A stretch of 64,000 bases of DNA from Candidatus Binatia bacterium (GTDB lineage: Bacteria > Desulfobacterota > Binatia > HRBIN30 > BPIQ01), in NCBI GenBank assembly GCA_026004195.1, contig BPIQ01000001.1, positions 903,871 to 967,870 on the forward strand, in the 5' to 3' direction. The notes beneath the pieces were generated by a model. It did not search any database. It was given only the letters and a program-made list of their open reading frames with translations, and was not told where the DNA came from. Shown piece after piece: positions 27,038-36,126 of the stretch. Position 1 is the stretch's first letter. Each line of letters starts with the position of its first letter. The translations under genes and the position numbers were made by a program.

Positions 27038-28020
27038 CCTCTGCCCGCAGGGCGAGACCGGGTGCACGGGCCGACGTCGACGCTCGGTGGGGACGTGGTA
27101 CGTCCCGTCCGGCGGCCGGGGTTCGTCGCAAAACGCGGGGATGGCAAGCCGGAGGGACGCGCTCCGTCGCGTCCGGGGTGGGATCGCCGTGGCCCCTTCG
27201 CGTCCGAGGATCGAACGTTCACGGCATGGGCGAACACGGCCACGGCCGGAGGGACGCGCTCCGTCGCGTCCGGGGTGGGGGGGACCCGCCGGTCGGACGT
27301 CCTCGATGGGCGCCGGTGTCATCCGCGAACATGGTCACGACAGAGGGTGGCACTCCGCAACGTGCCATTCCCGAACATGGCCACGACGGAGCGTGGCCCT
27401 CCGATACGTCCGAAGAGACGGGTACGAACGTGTGCGTCGCGTTTGCAATGATGCGCGGCGTCCGATGAGCGGCCACAGCCGGAGGGAGGCGCTCCGTCGC
27501 GTCCAGGGGGGATGGGGGACGCGACGGTCGGACGTCCTCCATGACCGCCGGTGTCATTCCCGACCACCACGGCCGGAGGGACGCGCTCCGTCCCGTCCAG
27601 GGGGATGGGGCACGCGACGGTCGGACGTCTTCGATGACCGCCGGTGTCATTTCCGAACACGGCCACGACAGAGCGTGGCCCTCCGATTTGTTCGGAAGGG
27701 CGGCGATGGTACGAACGCGTCCGTCCCGTTTGTAACCACGCGCGGCGTTCCATCGCGACACCCCACCCGGACGGACGCGCTGCGTCGCCTCCGGGGGGGT
27801 GGGGGCATCGACGTGGCCCCTTCGCGTCCGAGGATCGACGTTCACGGCATGGGCGGCCCCGGCCGGAGGGACGCGCTCCGTCGCGTCCGGGGCTGGGGGC
27901 GCAGCCGAGCGGGCATGGTTGCAACGGTCTTCGCTGTGATTTCCGGGCACGCCCGCGAGGAGGAGGATGGACGCCTCCGTCGGGTCCGGGGGTCTGCTTC
28001 ACGCACGGCCGTCGCTCGTG
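27038..28020. repeat. hairpin-repeat array, cluster 1
   Basis: About 1 kb with no credible gene, filling the space between tRNA-Arg and tRNA-His. It mixes type A hairpins (GGACGCG-CTCCGT-CGCGTCC, for example 27155-27174 and 27252-27271) with type B hairpins (GGCCACG-loop-CGTGGCC, for example 27379-27398), joined by linkers that recur between clusters, such as GATGACCGCCGGTGTCATT and CCTCCGATACGTCCGAAG. Several copies carry stem mismatches. Open frames here arise only because the repeats lack stops. Confidence 0.85.
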
Positions 28021-28041
28021 CTATCTAGGAAGGCTGCGAGC

Positions 28042-28115
28042 GGTGAGTGTAGCTCAATTGGCAGAGCACTGGACTGTGGCTCCAGGGGCTGAGGGTTCGA
28101 GGCCCTTCACTCACC
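28042..28115 (+). tRNA. tRNA-His (GTG)
   Basis: A cloverleaf with acceptor GTGAGTG/CACTCAC plus the extra G at -1 paired with C73, a histidine tRNA trait. Anticodon stem CTGGA/TCCAG surrounds CTGTGGC (anticodon GTG), and the T-arm is GAGGGTTCGAGGCCCTT. CCA is not encoded. A strong terminator-like hairpin follows. Confidence 0.95.
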
Positions 28116-28121
28116 CTCCTC

Positions 28122-28175
28122 GGCCGGGGCACGGCGTGCGGCCCGGAGGTCGTGCCCCGGCCCGTTCTTCTTGCT
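28122..28175 (+). terminator. terminator-like hairpin after tRNA-His
   Basis: GGCCGGGGCACG at 28122-28133 pairs perfectly with CGTGCCCCGGCC at 28151-28162 (12 pairs, 17-base loop), followed by CGTTCTTCTTG. The T-run is broken but the stem is very stable. Position just after the tRNA supports a terminator. Confidence 0.55.
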
Positions 28176-28300
28176 GGTCGCACACGAGCGCGCCCCCCGG
28201 TAACCCGGGACTCTCCGTAAGAAACCGGGGAACCGGGACCCTTCGAACAATCCGGCCGTCCTTGGAATCCTCGACGGGCGGGTGTAAACGAGGCGGTGCC

Positions 28301-28933
28301 ATGCCGCGGCCCCGCGAGCTTACGGTCGCCGTTCTCGTTTTCCCTTCGTTCGAACTCCTCGATGTCTTCGGGCCGCTCGAGGTCCTGGGAAATCGCAACC
28401 TGAACCCGCAGCCCTTCCGGATCCGTCTGGTAGCCGAGCGGCGCGAGCCGGTTCGGAGCGCTCAAGGACCGGCGGTGTACCCCGACGACACTCTGGACAC
28501 GGTTTCGGCCATCGGCGTGCTTCTCGTTCCGGGAGGCATCGGGACGCGGGCCGAAGTGGAAAACGGCCACCTCCTGGAATGGATCGCCCGCCGGTCCGAG
28601 CAGGCCGAGTTCGTCTGCTCGGTCTGTACCGGTGCGGCCCTCCTTGCGCGTTCGGGCGTTCTCGACGGCCGCCGTGCCACGACGAACAAAAGGGCCTTTC
28701 CGTGGGTCGAACAACTGGGGCCGCGGGTCCGCTGGGTACGGGAGGCCCGCTGGGTCGAGGACGGGAAGTTCGTGACCTCGTCGGGAGTGTCCGCCGGGAT
28801 CGACATGGCTCTCGCCCTCACCGCACGCCTGGTCGGCCTCGAGGCCGCCGAAACCGTGGCACGGTGCATGGAGTACGAATGGCGCAACGACCCTCACCAC
28901 GACCCGTTCGCCAAGGTCTGGGGCCTCGTTTGA
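28301..28933 (+). CDS. DJ-1/PfpI family protein
   Basis: A 210-residue protein of the ThiJ/PfpI (glutamine-amidotransferase-like) fold. The N-terminus VAVLVFPSFELLDVFGPLEVL is typical of the isonitrile-hydratase/AraC-associated branch, and the nucleophile elbow is VCSVCTGAALLA with the central Cys. The late segment TSSGVSAGIDMALALTARL also fits. There is no DNA-binding domain. Start ATG 28301. Members include hydratases, chaperones and peptidases, so activity is open. Repeat clusters lie on both sides. Confidence 0.83.
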   Translation: MPRPRELTVAVLVFPSFELLDVFGPLEVLGNRNLNPQPFRIRLVAERREPVRSAQGPAVYPDDTLDTVSAIGVLLVPGGIGTRAEVENGHLLEWIARRSEQAEFVCSVCTGAALLARSGVLDGRRATTNKRAFPWVEQLGPRVRWVREARWVEDGKFVTSSGVSAGIDMALALTARLVGLEAAETVARCMEYEWRNDPHHDPFAKVWGLV

Positions 28934-28959
28934 ATCGGGAAGGCACGCACTCCGTCGCG

Positions 28960-29545
28960 GCCGAGATGAACGATGTTGCCACACGCGAACCCCGCTCGGA
29001 CGGACGCGCTCCGTCGCGTCCGGGCGTGGGGCGGATCGACGTTCACGGCACGCGCGAACACGGCCCCCGGAGGGACGCGCTCCGTCGCGTCCAGGGGCGT
29101 GGGGAGAACCGTCGGTCGGGCATCGTCGATGACCGCCGGTACCATTCCCGAACACGGCCACGACAGAGCGTGGCCCTCCGATACGTCCGAAGGGGCGGGG
29201 GTACGAACGTGTGCGCCGCGTTTGCAATGACGCGTGGCGTACGACGGACGAAACCCGCCGGAGGGACGCGCTCCGTCGCGGCCGAGATGAACGATGTTGC
29301 CACACGCGAACCCGTTCGGAGGGACGCGCTCCGTCGCGTCCGTCGGGGGGACGCGGCGGTCGCACGTTTTCGATGACCGCCGGTACCATTCCCGAACACG
29401 GCCACGACAGAGCGTGGCCCTCCGATACGTCCGAAGGGGCGGGGGTACGAACGTGTGCGTCGCGTTTGCAATGACGCGCGGCGTACGATGGACGAACACC
29501 GCCGGAGGGACGCGCTCCGTCGCGTCCGGGGAGGAGGGATGAAAA
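28960..29545. repeat. hairpin-repeat array, cluster 2
   Basis: About 0.6 kb of alternating type A and type B hairpins between the PfpI gene and the dockerin gene. Copies of a longer composite unit (A, linker with GATGACCGCCGGTACCATTC, B, linker with GTTTGCAATGACGCG, A) are nearly identical at 29070-29270 and 29323-29525. The last A hairpin ends about 45 bases before the next gene start. No gene is seen. Confidence 0.85.
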
Positions 29546-29577
29546 TGTCACGGCCAAACCTTGGAGGGGAAAATGCC

Positions 29578-30333
29578 ATGAAAAAGGCAACCAACATCCT
29601 TCTCGCCGCGGCAAGCTTCTTCGTCCTCTTTCCGGTGCGGGCCCAGGCACTCTTTCACCTCGCGGTCATCGACGAAATCCTCGCGAGCTACGAAGGCAAC
29701 CCGCAGGTCCAGTTCGTCGAGGTCCGAATGGAACTCGCCCTGCAGCGGTTCGTCCGGAACAGCGTCCTCGGGGTCTTCGACGCCGACGGAAACTACCTCG
29801 GCGACCTCCTGGTCTTGCCGAACGACGTGCCCCGCGACGGGGCCGACGTGCGCTGGATTCTGGGGACCGAAGCCTTCGTCGAACGGAGCGGGCTCACCGT
29901 GGACTTCACGATCCCGCCCGGCCTTCCGGTCGAAGGCGGGATGGTCTGCTGGGGCGCACCGGGAATCGTCGTCCCCTCGCCCGATACCTGGGACCACACC
30001 GATCCCGAGAACTACGTCGACTGCGTGGCTTACGGAAACTACCGGGGACCGACGAACCGGCTCGTCGGCAGGCCGACACCTCTCGACCCCTCGGGACACA
30101 GCCTGGTCCGCATCTCCGAGACGAACGACAACGCGACGGACTTCGCCTGTTCCGCCATGGCGACACCCGAGAACAACGCGGGAGACACCGTGCTCCTGCC
30201 CGCTTCTTCGCCCTGCCCGGTCGACCTCGCCACGCTTCTTTCGGCCCTCTTCTCGCCGGAACCTCCCGGGGAAGCCGACCTCAACGCCGACGGCCGCGTG
30301 AGCGCCGCCGACATCGTGGCCCTGTTTCTGTAA
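29578..30333 (+). CDS. secreted lamin-tail-like protein with dockerin-like motif
   Basis: A 251-residue exported protein: signal peptide MKKATNILLAAASFFVLFPV ending at AQA, then a beta-rich domain with NPQVQFVEVRMEL and GVFDADGNYLGDLL, like lamin-tail domains. The C-terminus DLNADGRVSAADIVALFL is a calcium-loop-like half dockerin. ATG 29578 is preceded by GGAGGGG at good spacing. Gene is flanked on both sides by repeat arrays. Related tails occur in two other genes of the window. Function unknown; probably surface-attached. Confidence 0.65.
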   Translation: MKKATNILLAAASFFVLFPVRAQALFHLAVIDEILASYEGNPQVQFVEVRMELALQRFVRNSVLGVFDADGNYLGDLLVLPNDVPRDGADVRWILGTEAFVERSGLTVDFTIPPGLPVEGGMVCWGAPGIVVPSPDTWDHTDPENYVDCVAYGNYRGPTNRLVGRPTPLDPSGHSLVRISETNDNATDFACSAMATPENNAGDTVLLPASSPCPVDLATLLSALFSPEPPGEADLNADGRVSAADIVALFL

Positions 30334-31266
30334 CCGGGATCCGTGCCCTCGCGTCCGGCGGGGACGGGGATTCGCGCCCGTCCGTCGCGTGAGCGGTGGC
30401 AGATTCGACTATCTTTGCAAACGCCCCGCCGGAGGAACGCGCTCCGTCGCGTCCGGGGGCGTGGGGAGAACCGTCGGTCGGGCATCGTCGATGACCGCCG
30501 GTACCATTCGCGAACACGGCCACGACGGAGCGTGGCCCTCCGATACGTGCCATTCCTGGACCCGCCGGAGGGATGCGCTCCGTCGCGTCCGGGGACGTGG
30601 GGATCCACGTGGCGCGCTTCGCGTCCGAGGATCGACGTTCACGGCACCCGAACAGGCCACGACAAGCGTGGCCCTCCGATACGTCCGAAGGGGGCGGTAC
30701 GAACTGTGCGCGCGTTTGAATGACGCGGGCTACATACGAACACCCGGGCGGGAACATGGCCACGACAAAGCGTGGCCCTCCGATACGTCCGAAGGGGCGC
30801 CGGTACGAACGTGTGCGCCGCGTTTGCAATGACGCGTGGCGTACCATGGACGAACACCACGGGCGCGACCGGGCCCGTCGATTCCATTGAATTTTCTGGT
30901 CGAAATTCGGGTGACCGGGGATTTTTTCACGGTCCCCGCGCTCCGTCGCGTCCGGGGGCGCGGGGAGAACCGTCGGTCCGGCATCGTCGATGACCGCCGG
31001 TACCATTCGCGAACACGGCCACGACAGAGCGTGGCCCTCCGAGGAACATGGCCACGACAAAGCGTGGCCCTCCGATACGTCCGAAGGGGCGCCGGTACGA
31101 ACGTGTGCGCCGCGTTTGCAATGACGCGCGGCATACGATGGACGAACCCCGCCGGAGGAACGCGCTCCGTCGCGTCCAGGGGCGTGGAAAGAACCGTCGG
31201 TCCGGCATCGTCGATGACCGCCGGTACCATTCGCGAACACGGCCACGACGGAGCGTGGCCCTCCGA
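30334..31266. repeat. hairpin-repeat array, cluster 3
   Basis: About 0.93 kb between the dockerin gene and the cytochrome gene. It contains at least six type B hairpins (for example 30518-30537, 31019-31038, 31245-31264) with loops ACAGAG, ACGGAG, ACAAAG or ACAAG, and several type A copies. A non-repeat patch near 30860-30930 (CCATTGAATTTTCTGGTCG) interrupts it. The last hairpin ends just downstream of the stop of the leftward cytochrome gene. Confidence 0.85.
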
Positions 31267-31271
31267 CGACG

Positions 31272-32618
31272 TCAGGGGGCGGGTTCGACGCCGGCCCGGT
31301 CTTTTCCCTGCCACAAAAACGCCCGGACCGCCTTGGCGTCGGCTTCCCGCAGGCCGGGGTGGTCCGCCCAGCGCCAGGGAAACGCGCGCCAGGTGCGCGC
31401 CGCACCCTCGAGAAAAAGCATCGGAAGAAACTCGTAGTCGAGCCTTTCCCGAGCGCGCGAGAGGTCGGGGCCCTCGAGCTCTCGGACGGACGGTTCGAGG
31501 CTCCCGTAGCGGTGGCAGCTCGAACACGTGATGCGAAAGATCGCACCACCGGCGACCAGTTCGGCCTTCGTTGCCCGAGGTGTCTCGCCGCGACGGCTCC
31601 CCGAGCCGACGCGCCGGGCGAGAAACGTGAGCAGCGCCTCGGCTTCTTTCCGCGTCAAGGACAACCTCGGCATCCGGAAAGGCACGGCCGGGTAGAGCTT
31701 TCCAGCGGCCAGCGGGTCGGTGAGAAACTCCACGGCCCATTCGCGGCGAAGCTTGCGAATCGCCACGTCGAGAGACGGTCCCACCCGGCCGCCTCGGTCA
31801 CGAAGCCTGTGACAGGCGATACAGTGCTCCCGCTCGAACACGCGGGCTCCGAGCTCTACCGGATCTCTGGCGGGCGGCCTTTCCCTTTGCCGAATCGAAG
31901 CCAGGTAGGCCACCAGTGCCCAGAGATCCTCCGGACTCGCCACGTCCCCGTAGCCGGGCATCGGCGTGCCCGGCATCCCGATCGCGAGGCGCAGGTAGAC
32001 CTCGCGCGGCTCCTCGCCGCCGCGGAAGGGGCCGCTTACGAGATCGCGAGCCGGCGTAGGGTTTCCCCACACGTCTTTCAGGTCCGGACTCGCCAAGCCG
32101 TCGCCCCGGCCTCCGTCACCGTGACAGACGGGACAGCCGAGCTCGCGGTACACGAGCTTTCCCTTCTCGAGAAGTTCGGGCGTCGTCTCGGGCGGCTCCG
32201 GAACCGGAACTTCCTCGACGGTTTCCTTCTCGGGCAAGCCTGCCAAGCGCGAGATTTCTCCGACGATCGCCGCCCGCTCCTCCGGCGCAAGAAAGGAGAA
32301 GCTCGGCATGGCCGTACCGGGCATTCCCCGCTCGACGGTCCGGAGCAGCTCCGCCCTCGAGATCGGGTTCCGGGGAGAGGTCGAACGAATTTTGAACTTC
32401 CCCGACGTGAAATCGCGGGGGGGCGGCACGAGTTCCGGATCGGCGAGACCCTTGCCGTCTCCCTTCTCGCCGTGGCAGCCGGAGCACCAGGCGACGTAGA
32501 GCTCTCGGCCGTCCGGAGCGGCTCTACCCTCCGAACGAACGGAGGCAGCCACGAGCAGAAAACCCACGACGAAACCCCGAAAGAGCCAGGCGCTCGCGCC
32601 TCTCCGGCCTTCCGTCAT
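31272..32618 (-). CDS. exported tetrahaem c-type cytochrome
   Basis: A 448-residue periplasmic or membrane-anchored cytochrome with an N-terminal hydrophobic segment (WLFRGFVVGFLLVAASV) and four haem sites in order: CSGCH, CPVCH, CIACH and CSSCH. The first two modules each carry distal Met candidates (GMPGTAMPSF, GMPGTPMPGY). The domain layout suggests tandem cytochrome c fusions used as an electron carrier. ATG 32618 overlaps the AddA stop as ATGA. One long frame seems to fuse it to AddA; that is due to the AddA frameshift. Confidence 0.85.
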   Translation of the reverse strand: MTEGRRGASAWLFRGFVVGFLLVAASVRSEGRAAPDGRELYVAWCSGCHGEKGDGKGLADPELVPPPRDFTSGKFKIRSTSPRNPISRAELLRTVERGMPGTAMPSFSFLAPEERAAIVGEISRLAGLPEKETVEEVPVPEPPETTPELLEKGKLVYRELGCPVCHGDGGRGDGLASPDLKDVWGNPTPARDLVSGPFRGGEEPREVYLRLAIGMPGTPMPGYGDVASPEDLWALVAYLASIRQRERPPARDPVELGARVFEREHCIACHRLRDRGGRVGPSLDVAIRKLRREWAVEFLTDPLAAGKLYPAVPFRMPRLSLTRKEAEALLTFLARRVGSGSRRGETPRATKAELVAGGAIFRITCSSCHRYGSLEPSVRELEGPDLSRARERLDYEFLPMLFLEGAARTWRAFPWRWADHPGLREADAKAVRAFLWQGKDRAGVEPAP

Positions 32619-35600
32619 AGTTGCAGAATCACCCCCCTCGCCTTCTTCCCCGTCGCCCGTTCCACGCCGAGAGCATAGAGCGCCACCTGCCTCCGGTAGT
32701 GCTCGAGATTCCGCCCGAGTTCTGCGTCCGTCTTGAAGTCCACGACGACCCAACCGCCGTCTTCCTCGAAGGCAAGGTCGACGACGCCGTCGACGAGGTT
32801 TCCTTCCGTCTCTTCGAAGACGACCGGGCTTTCCCGACGGCACCGCCCCTTCTCTTCCGCCTCCCGAGCCCGCGCAAGGAGAGAATGCCTCAATGCCGCG
32901 GCGACCAGGCGGCAGGCGGCTTCCCGCTCTTCTTCGGTGGCCCCGAGGATCCTCTGTTGCAGCTTCGCGCAGGACTCGATCGCCCGGGCTCCCGCACCGA
33001 GGTCGACCGAAGCGAGAATCGCGTGCACGAGCGCCCCGAACCGTGGTCCTTCGGGACACTTGCCGTCCCGGGGTAGCTCGAGAACCTCGACTTCCCCTTC
33101 GCCGGTCGGTTTTCTCCCGTGCCCTTTCCGTGACGATGCGAACGCGTACGCTCGGTCTCGAACCCTCCTCGATCGCGGCCGTCTTCCGCTCGAGCCACTC
33201 GCGGTAGCGCGCGACATCTTCGCGCACGATGTTCGCCTGGACATCCTTGGCCAGAAGTTCTTCCTGCCGAATCCCGAAACGCGGCTCCACGTCGAGAACG
33301 AGCTTCTTGGGATCCCACCATACGACCTCGACCCCGCCCGCGGTCCGGTGGAGTCCGGGACGCACGCACGGTCTCTCTACCTGCTCCGGGGGTGCTTCGA
33401 GGACGGTAAAGGAGCCGAATCTCGGACACCCGGGCGCGGGCTTCGACTTCTCCCACGCCCGGAACTCCGGGTAGAGGACCCGATCGAGGGGACTCGCCCA
33501 GCCCTTCTCGTACGGCCCTACCCCGACGGCCGGCACCACCAGAAGGTCGCGGGCTCGCGTGGCGGCGACGTATGCGACGCGCACTCCCTCCGCCTCGTCA
33601 CGGCTCACTTCGACCTCCTGCGCCTCGAGAAGCTCGAGCGGAGACCAGCCGGCGAGCTTCTGCGCGCAGACCCTCCTCTCCGCGTCCACGACCCGAGACG
33701 CGGTGGGTCGCGCCAGCTTCGTCGTGATGTCCGCGAGCACGACGACCGGGAACTCGAGCCCCTTTGCCTTGTGCACGGTCATGAGCCGCACGCCTTCGCT
33801 GCCCTCCTCGAGGATCGGCGCTTCTCCGGCCTCGCCACGCTCGGCTTCGCGCTCGAGAAAGTCGACGAAGCCCCGGAAAGAAAGCCCCCCGCTCGCCTCG
33901 TACGACCGGGCGAGCTCCACCAGATGGAGCACGTTGGCGAGCACTTGCTCCCCCGAGGGACGCAGGACGAAGGCCGCGTGCGCCCGCGTGGCCTCGAGCA
34001 GAACCTCGATCGTCTCGGCGACGGGCCTCCGGTTCCGCCTGCGATGGCATTCGGCGAGAAAGCGGAGCGCCTCCCCCACGGCCCCGAGCGACTCGGGGAG
34101 CTCTTCCGGCACGCGGAAGGGGTGAAGCCGCCCGTAGAGCGAGCGGTACTCGAAAAGCTCCGCGTCTTCGATCGCGAAGAGAGACCCGTGGAGCGTGGCG
34201 AAGACGGAAAGCTCGTCGTCCGGCCACTCGACGGCAGCGAGCGCCGTACGCATCGTGAGAATCTCCTCGCGCTCGTGGAACGACTTTCCGCCGACGAGCA
34301 AATGCGGGACCCCGCGCGACTCGAGAGCCTGCACGTACGGGCGAGCCATGTCCCCGGTGGGCCACGCCGCAATGCGCCGAAAAAGGAGACAGACATGGTC
34401 GGGGCGCACCGGGACCCGACGCCCGTCCTCTTCGACCCGCCAACCGCTCTTCTCCACGAGCCAGTGAACGAAGGCTCCTACGGCGTCGGGCAAGGAAGCT
34501 TCGATCGCCTCCTTCGAAATTTTCCACTTCCCGTACGGGCGCGGGACGGGCAAGGCCACGAGCGTGGGCTGCCCCCGGTGTTCTTTCCGGAAAGGGGCGA
34601 GGGGCACGTAGCCCGGTTGCAGGGCTTCCGCGCTCTCCTGCATGACCGGCTCGAAAGCTGCGTTGACGGCCTTTTGCAGCGACGGAACGGAGCGAAAGCT
34701 CGTGCGAAGTTGGACGACCGCGTCCTCCCCGCATCGTTCGACCAGAAGCTTTTTCGCCTCGAGGTACGTCGACACGTCCGCCCTGCGAAAGCGGTAGATC
34801 GCCTGCTTCGGGTCGCCGACGAGAAAGAGCTTTCCCGGGGCCGGCACGACCCGGCGCCAGTCGGAAATCCGCGGGTCGGAGGAAGACAGAAGGAAAAGGA
34901 TTTCCGTCTGCAGCGGGTCCGTGTCCTGGAACTCGTCGACGAAAATGTGCGTGAACCGGCTCTGGTAGTGCCGGCGGACCTCCTCGTTGTAGCGCAGCAG
35001 ATCCCGGGCACGGAGCAGGAGATCGACGAAGTCGAGGGCGCCTTCTCTGCGTTTCATTTCTTCGTAAGCCTCGACGGCACCCCGCAGGTCGCGCTCGAGG
35101 CACGCGGCGAGATCCGCATCCGCCGTCCTCGCGAAAGCCTGCAGTTTTCCGAGGAGCCCCTCGACGCTCTCGAGAAGCTCGGCCCGGAGCACACCGGGGC
35201 CGTACTGCTCCCCCCGGCCCCTCCAGCGGTTTCGCAGCGGAGAGTCGGTCGCCAGGCTCACGAGGTCGGCCTCGAGCCGATCGTAATCTCGGGGTCGCAC
35301 CTCCTCCGAGCGGGAGAGATTTTCCGCGAAGCGCCGTAACGGTTCCGTCCGCGCGTAAAGAGGGTCGCCTCGCGGAGAAAAACAGTTCCGCCCGAGCTCC
35401 GCCACACGTCGAATTTCTGCGACGAGGTCGTCGATGGATTTTTTCCGGTCGAAATCGGGCCTCTTCCAGCCTGCCGGGAAATCGCGCCACTCCGCGAGGC
35501 TCCAGGCCGCGCGGCGAAGCCGTTCGCTCGGAGGTGCTTCTCTGTTCTCGTCCGTGCGCGAGGGACGGCGCCGCAGCGCCCGGCGGACGCCCTCGGGCGG

Positions 35601-36056
35601 GTTCTCGAGGGCGCGCTCGAGGAAGACTCCGAACGCCTCCTCGAAAAGCCTGTTGGCCTCGCCTTCGGTGAGCACGGTGAACTCGGGGTCGACGCCGGCC
35701 TCGACGGGCCGCTCCCGCAGAAGGTCCGCGCAGAACGCGTGGATCGTGCTCACCCGCGCCTCTTCGAGGCGCTCGAGCGCATCCTCGAGTCTCTTCCGTT
35801 CGGGGCTTCCGGACCCGTGCCGCCCGCGGGCCTCTTCGAGAAACGCCCGGAGCCTGAGCTTGAGTTCTCCCGCGGCTTTCTCGGTGAACGTCACGGCCAC
35901 GATCGACTCGACGCTTCCGAGCGCGTTCTCGAGAACGGCCACGATACGCCGTACGAGCTCCGTCGTCTTTCCCGTTCCGGCCGCGGCTTCCACGAGAAGC
36001 GTGCGCCCGAGCTCCTCGCGAACGATCCGGCGCTCTTTTTCGTCGACGAGAGACAC
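32615..36056 (-). CDS. addA: AddA-like UvrD helicase/nuclease, one frameshift
   Basis: About 1,146 residues after correction. Helicase motifs in order: Walker A EAAAGTGKTTELVRR, motif Ia AVTFTEKAAGELK, motif II IFVDEFQDTDPLQ, motif III FLVGDPKQAIYRFR, motif V VRLMTVHKAKGLEFPVVVL and motif VI RVAYVAATRARD. After a +1 shift at about 33105-33120 (CCC or TTTT) the C-terminus contains the PD-(D/E)XK nuclease strand WVVVDFKTDAE. It acts with AddB in double-strand-break resection. The start is GTG 36056, 70 bases after the addB stop. Confidence 0.82.
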
Positions 36057-36126
36057 GGTGCTTCGCCCCGGCGGCAGTGTGCCTCTCCTCTAGCGGGCGA
36101 AGGGACAAAAGCCAACGGGCATGCCT

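Noticed and set aside
27087-28028. 313-residue ORF in repeat cluster 1
   Set aside because: Composed of repeat-derived peptides with no ribosome site or domain.
27038-31266. CRISPR array
   Set aside because: Repeats are self-complementary, vary in sequence, have recurring rather than unique spacers, and no cas genes are present.
31272-36056. AddA-cytochrome fusion protein of 1,594 residues
   Set aside because: The fusion exists only because of the +1 shift near 33110; the nuclease domain and stop lie in the other frame and the cytochrome has its own ATG in an ATGA overlap.
33598-36108. 836-codon frame opposite-phase to AddA
   Set aside because: Arg-rich shadow with no motifs; the helicase motifs are in the neighbouring frame.
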